Positions 59,354 to 64,000 of a stretch of DNA of 64,000 nucleotides are shown piece after piece. How positions within the stretch are numbered: position 1 is the stretch's first letter; each line of letters starts with the position of its first letter. Source of the DNA: Mermis nigrescens (taxonomy: Eukaryota; Nematoda; Enoplea; Mermithida; Mermithidae). The notes below the pieces were generated by a model. That model did not search any database. It was not told the DNA's origin and saw nothing but the letters and a program-made list of their open reading frames with translations. A program made the translations under genes and the position numbers. The stretch spans positions 30,995,089 through 31,059,088 of the forward strand of contig JAVLUZ010000154.1 of assembly GCA_036768485.1 (NCBI GenBank), written 5' to 3'.

Positions 59354-60101
59354 CTTGAAATTAACATTCAAAGCTAGCATTAAATAATCTCCACTTGTTC
59401 TTGTCTCTCGTTCTATTTAATCAAGAACAGATTTAGGGTAAAACAAATATGCATATGTGAGTAAAAACATGATTATTTAAAGTTTTATATAATTTTTTTA
59501 GCTAAAAATCGAATTTTCTTGTTTTTCACTTAATGCACCTATATATGCTTGTTGCATTTTATTCAGTTCTAAGCATTATGTTGTAACATACATATAAGGG
59601 AGTTCTGTGCATTGGCCGTATTTTGTTGACCCTGTTACGTCATTTAGACCAGTCTATAGACCGGTCTAAAGGCGTTTAGACCGGTCTACATTTAGCCCGT
59701 TATAAAAAACGCTTTGTGAATATAGACTTTAGACCGGTCTAAATGTAGACATGGTCTAAAGTCTATAGACCGGTCTATAGCCCTTTTTTGGTCTATAGAC
59801 TTTAGCCCCCTTTGTGAATACGGCCCCTGGTCAGGAGACAAATATTTGCAACTTCTGTGGCTAGCGCGCTGGATTCAAAACAGCTAACGGAAACTTAGTG
59901 AATACTTGACCCCGATTTCGAAGCGGTCAAAAGTGGCAAGCTCGAAATCGCGAGCTACGTATAGATACCTATCTACAGCACATCGGTTTGACAACCATAC
60001 ACATTGATTTAAAATTGTTCTATTGCGAGTGTAACAACGTATTGAAAAAGGATAAAAGTTCACGGATTGATCTAAAAAGCAGTAGTATGTAAACATATAC
60101 A

Positions 60102-60865
60102 ACTAGCAAAGAAAAATGCTCCGATGGAACAAAAAAGATGAATATACTTGGAATTGTGGATTATTAAGGATGTGAAAGGAGGGGACTAGCGAAAATCTAC
60201 CTCAAAGTCGCAAAATCTGCTATAAATCACACCTTCTCTAAGCAACGCAAAAAATCGAAGTGTATTCTGCGGCCAAAGATTAAAATAAATATTTAACCAT
60301 AAAATGATTGAAAAAGCAGCACATTAGCTATGCAGTAGCTATTGGCAATGATGTTGAGTAAACTAACAGTCTTTCTAAGCCACTTGAATGAATGGTTTAA
60401 AACAGTGGGAAACGCGTAAGTTGACTTGAAACAGACTAAATGTAGGTACACTAGCATGCCCTTAACGATTGTGTGCACTAATCAATCGGCCCCTGCTTTG
60501 CTTGCTTTAATGCTCAAAACAAAATAAAACAACTTTAAATACAATAGCACTTAGTTTTCTATCAATCAGGATACGAAGCTAGTCAGCGTTGCTACTTGCC
60601 AGCAATTTAAAAAAAGATAAACATTACAGATTTCGTTTATACACTCTTATCTGAAACTTTGAACATTATTTAAAAAATGACACTTTTTTAGAGGCCGCAG
60701 AATATACTTCGATTTTTTGTGTTGCTTAGAGAAAGTGTGATTTTTAGCAGATTTTGCGACTTTAGGTAGATTTTTTCCTAGTCCCCTCCTTTTACATCCT
60801 TAATAATCCACAATTCCAAGTATATTCATCTTTTTTGTTCCATCAGAGCATTTTTCTTTGCTAGT
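60102..60865. mobile_element. Long-inverted-repeat head of composite repeat, copy 3
   Basis: The arms 60102-60275 and 60690-60865 are inverted copies starting ACTAGCAAAGAAAAATGCTC. The loop resembles that of copy 2 (GAAAAAGCAGC, ATGCAGTAGCTA and AAACAGTGGGAAAC blocks). Confidence 0.85.
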
Positions 60866-62640
60866 ACACTACTTTTAATAAGCGTGATTTCAGTACATCA
60901 GTCAGTAAACACATACAGTAACATGCCACAATAATGACAACAGTCCAAGAACGCGGAAAACAATATTGTTCTTAACATCAGCATTATCCTTTTTAAACAA
61001 GACAACCTTACATTATTTAAACAGATCAAAGTTTTTCAGCAAAAACTCAAAAAACTTTACGCAAATATCAAGTGTAAGGAACACTAACGCTTAGATTTGG
61101 AAGTAAAATAAATTTGTAGTATAAACTACATATTAACAACAAATGAATAGTGCAAACTTTACACAACTACTAGGTTTAGAGAAAACTAACAGTCAGATTC
61201 CCAATTCTGATTTAACGTAGAACATTTTGCAAAAAAATTAAGCTTCCGCAAGGCTTTAGAACTAAAGTTAATATGCAGTGTAAACCTTACACAACCACAG
61301 AGTGTAAAGAAGTTTTAGTCGGATTCGTAATTCTAATATTACTTAGATATTACGATAAAGATTTATGAAAAAATTGAGTCTTCACAATAACCCGAGAACA
61401 AATAAACATCAGTTGCAAACTACTTTACACCACTCTTGAGTGTAAGCAAACGCGCTCAACTAGCGTCTCACATTTGATTCCTGGTACATTTTTAGACTTT
61501 AGAAAAAGTCAAGCTTATCCAAGGCTCTAGAACTAAAGTTAATATGCGGTGTAAACTTTACACAACCACAGAGTGTAAAGAAATTTCAGTCGGATACGTA
61601 ATTCTGATATTACCCTGATATTACGATCAACATTTATGAAAAAATTAAGTCTTCACAATGGCCCGAGGACAAATAAATATCACATGTTAACCACTTTACA
61701 CCACTGTTGTGTGCAAACAAACTGGCGTATCACATTTGGTTTCTGGTCTCATTTTCAGACTTGAGACTATGTCCAGACTCATAACCCAGAATTTGTCAGA
61801 AAAAACAAGACAGAAACACGTTTAAGTCCCCCATTTTTTTGACTTTACACCTCCCGAAAAAGCTAAATACTGATGCAAACAAAGGCAATTCGCTGTGACG
61901 CGTACCCCTTAGAACGTACTTTATTTTTATCCTATTCGACCTCGCCCGACTTCTGAACAGAGAAAGTGGCGAACAAAAAATTGTACAAACACGTATTTTC
62001 CACTGTCCACCACATTGTAAACTTTAAAAATCTGAACCTAAAAAATCTGAACCCATTGAATGTCAATAAATTCGGTTCAGGCCAGTTTGTTGCTCTTTGA
62101 TTGTAGTACATTTGTATGTGCCAAACTTATGTTCCGCAAAATATTTGATATGATTTTCCAATCGAAATACGAAAAAACCTCTTTCTTTCGCCCACTTTAC
62201 ACCTCAGATTTCGAAGTTTACACCCCCATAAACAACTCAATATTACGTTTTTTTGAACGCGGCTTGCTTCGACGTGTAGCCATTAGAAGTTACTTTATTT
62301 CTATTTCATTCGATTCACCCCAACTCTTAACCGGAGAAGTTGGCGTTTTTTTACTCATCCACTAAGGTGTAAAGTTTAAAACCCTGGTACTAACTGCGTA
62401 TTGATTGTAGAAAAGTTTGCTGGTAAGCACAAGATAGCCCTTGATCCGTAGTACATTTCTGTCAGAAAAAATTTCCTAAAAGTCATAACCGGAATTGTTG
62501 GCAGACATAAACAAGTCGAAAACTCGGCCAAAATGTGTCTTTTCACCCCCAGATTTTCGCACTCTTTACACTCCCATTCGAGAACTGAGGCAAAATTCAA
62601 AAAACAAAAAAGTGTTATCTGCAGAACCTAAATAGATGAA
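60866..62640. repeat. GTGTAAA-rich repeat tail of composite repeat, copy 3
   Basis: Units begin at 61278 (one mismatch to GTGTAAACTTTACAC) and 61549 (exact), a period of 271 bp, each followed by AGTGTAAAGAA and a CTTTACACCACT block. A CTTTACA-rich non-tandem part follows to 62580, matching copy 2. The closing hairpin is not seen; a tRNA-like fragment follows. Confidence 0.8.
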
Positions 62641-62699
62641 TAAGTCAAATAAAGTGCATGGTTTTGCCAAAAGAATTAAAAATGAAAAAGTCAGCATTC

Positions 62700-62775
62700 A
62701 GAAGATTCGAACCATCATTTTTTTTAAGACCGCATTCGAGAACGGAGTTGTCAACCACTGCGCCAACTCATGGCC
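62700..62775 (-). other. tRNA-like sequence (A and B boxes), minus strand
   Basis: On the minus strand an A-box-like TGGCGCAGTGG (about 62755-62766) and a B-box-like GGTTCGAATC (62704-62713) are ~45 bp apart. Stem pairing is poor and an A-run interrupts the variable region. A tRNA-derived SINE relic is the likely source. Confidence 0.45.
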
Positions 62776-63047
62776 GGTCCCAGGGGGAGGCTAGGGGGCT
62801 ATAGCCCCCCCCAAAACTGGAAAAAAATTCTAAATACCCAAGGGGGGACCAAAGGAAAAAAATAGAGGATCGGTCCCACCCAACTCCATCCTATTCGAAA
62901 GTTAACATTTGGCGCGATAAAGAATGGATATACAATTTGCAACGATTTTTGGCCGTCAGTGACCATAATTTCTCAAATTTTTCCCTGCGCTACGCGCCAT
63001 ATGATACCTATTAATGACATTTATTTACTTTCTTGCCGACCTGGAAG

Positions 63048-63492
63048 CACGGTTTTTTGTATTCGGCAAAGATTTTTCCCGATGGACAAAGACTTCAGGA
63101 CCGTCTTTGTATGTACATGTACGACGATTTTTTGGTACTACAAAAACTGCTAAAAAGGCTTAAATTCGCGAAAATTTTCGGCGTTTCGCGCCGAAGTGAG
63201 TAATTAAGTGCCCTAATCTTTAGAATAGCAGAAATCGCATTTTGAAAGGAAAAACGTCAAATTTTTCGGCGCTTCGCGCCGTTTTATGACAATTCTTAAT
63301 GATTTTTGCCCTCATAAACCTAGAAATTAGCTAAAATACACTACCAAAGGTCGAACAACTCTGTTTTTACCGCACTAAAGTCGCTACCATACTATATCAT
63401 AGTACCCAAAAATTTGTGTGTACAAAATGTACGAGGACTTTTAAGGACCATCTTTGTACATGTACAAAGGGACCTAGTACAAAAAAACACTG
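63048..63492 (+). mobile_element. Family E element, first of a tandem pair
   Basis: The 445-bp copy starts CACGGTTTTTTGTATTCGG and ends AAAAAAACACTG. The octamer CCTGGAAG precedes it (63040-63047) and follows it (63493-63500). GGCGYTTCGCGCC hairpins lie near 63180 and 63270. Confidence 0.92.
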
Positions 63493-63500
63493 CCTGGAAG

Positions 63501-63923
63501 CAGTGTTTTTTTTGTACTTGACAAAGCATTTTCTGGATGTACGAAGACTTTTCGTGACCGTCTTTGTACATGTACCAAGATTTTTGCGACGACAAAAATT
63601 GCAAAAAAGGTCTGAAATTCGCTAAAATTTTCGGCGCTTCGCGCCGAAATGAGTAATTGTGTGTTCTATATATGTCTATAATGGCAGAAATTGCATTCCA
63701 AAAGGAAAAATGCAAAATTTTTCGGCGCTTCGCGCCGTTTTAAGACGATTCTTATTGATTTTTGTACTTAGAGACCCAAAAATTAGCTAAAATACATTGC
63801 CACACTGAAATCGCTACTGTACCATATTATAGTACCCGAAATTTGTGTGTACAAAATGTACAAAGACTTTCGGGGACCATCTTTGTACATGTACAAACGG
63901 ACCTTGTACAAAAAAAAACACTG
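63501..63923 (+). mobile_element. Family E element, second of a tandem pair
   Basis: The 423-bp copy starts CAGTGTTTTTTTTGTAC and ends AAAAAACACTG. It shares the octamer CCTGGAAG at 63493-63500 with the first copy and has its own at 63924-63931. Hairpins lie near 63633 and 63724. Confidence 0.92.
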
Positions 63924-64000
63924 CCTGGAAGCCATTTTCTGTTCATGTAGGTTTCAAAACAATTTTAACAGCAGAAACAGCTATTTTTGCATAGTTTTCT

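Larger units (their letters stand above)
57304..59825. mobile_element. PIF/Harbinger-type transposon, broken
   Basis: The left end GGCCGTATTCACAA and the right end TTGTGAATACGGCC are inverted copies, each followed inward by GGCTAAAGTCTATAGACC. The palindrome TAGACCGGTCTA recurs at 57334, 57394, 59657, 59677, 59730 and 59766. The left end is tandemly repeated with a 60-bp offset. Inside are a fold-back element, a transposase pseudogene and a small family C-like element. A clean 3-bp duplication is not evident (CTG occurs on both sides). Confidence 0.8.
62773..64000 (+). mobile_element. Family J copy split by two family E insertions
   Basis: 62888-63039 matches the left part of the family J element at 24140-24290 (ATTTGGCGCGATA, CCATAATTTCTCA, GACATTTATTTACTTT). 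After the paired family E elements, 63932-64000 continues with the CATTTTCTGTTCAT block that matches the next stretch of family J. It runs off the window. Confidence 0.65.

Noticed and set aside
62060..62365. A 101-aa ORF in composite repeat copy 3
   Set aside because: It has no recognisable domain, is not maintained in copy 2, and spans GTGTAAA-rich repeat sequence.

Overview
The window is animal nuclear DNA, most probably from an invertebrate and plausibly an arthropod. The genes are split into short exons by repeat-filled introns, base composition is AT-rich, and the sequence between exons is crowded with small transposons. I see no operons, rRNA, CRISPR arrays or bacterial features. I cannot name the species.

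Three host genes can be read on the + strand. (1) 1953-10263: a five-exon spliceosomal cyclophilin H (PPIH). (2) 12316-22691: a five-exon RAB21 small GTPase; its first intron uses either a GC donor or a GT donor four bases away. (3) 29395-35616: a four-exon, cysteine-rich lipid-binding protein resembling GM2 activator (ML-like). Exon joins were worked out by hand and keep frame throughout. Two weaker coding candidates are a possible terminal exon (53619-53734) and a 48-codon ORF with a signal-peptide-like start (55133-55279). The neighbouring genes do not form an obvious pathway.

Most of the rest is mobile DNA. Autonomous relics are a Tc1/mariner transposase fragment at the left edge (1-640, - strand) and a broken PIF/Harbinger element (57304-59825) that carries an insect-FB-like fold-back hairpin. 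The bulk is several families of short non-autonomous elements, labelled here: A (~320-420 bp), B (~190-300 bp), C (~110-210 bp), E (~430 bp), I (~750 bp), J (~630 bp), L (~230 bp) and N (~150 bp). A, B, C and L share related ends of the type CATACRTG or CAYACGTGGGC. E starts CAGTGTTTTTTTTGTAC, I CAGGCCCGTA, J CAGTGGCGGATCTA and N CAGGCACGTAG. Families A, B, C, E, I, J and N show 8-bp target-site duplications, many of them exact, as expected of hAT-type insertion. Several copies are nested, so the order of insertion can be read. Unrelated families (A, E, I, J) share the short hairpin GGCGCTTCGCGCC.

A different composite repeat occurs three times (24924-26665, 39469-42825, 60102-62640). Each copy is an inverted-repeat head followed by ~275-bp units studded with GTGTAAA and its complement, including the near-palindrome GTGTAAACTTTACAC; two copies end in a conserved hairpin. 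I recognise no protein in it, and it is the best candidate here for something undescribed.

Four stretches (22800-24070, 26670-28950, 42850-44160 and above all 48100-51945) are largely free of these elements and may hold regulatory DNA or unrecognised gene ends.
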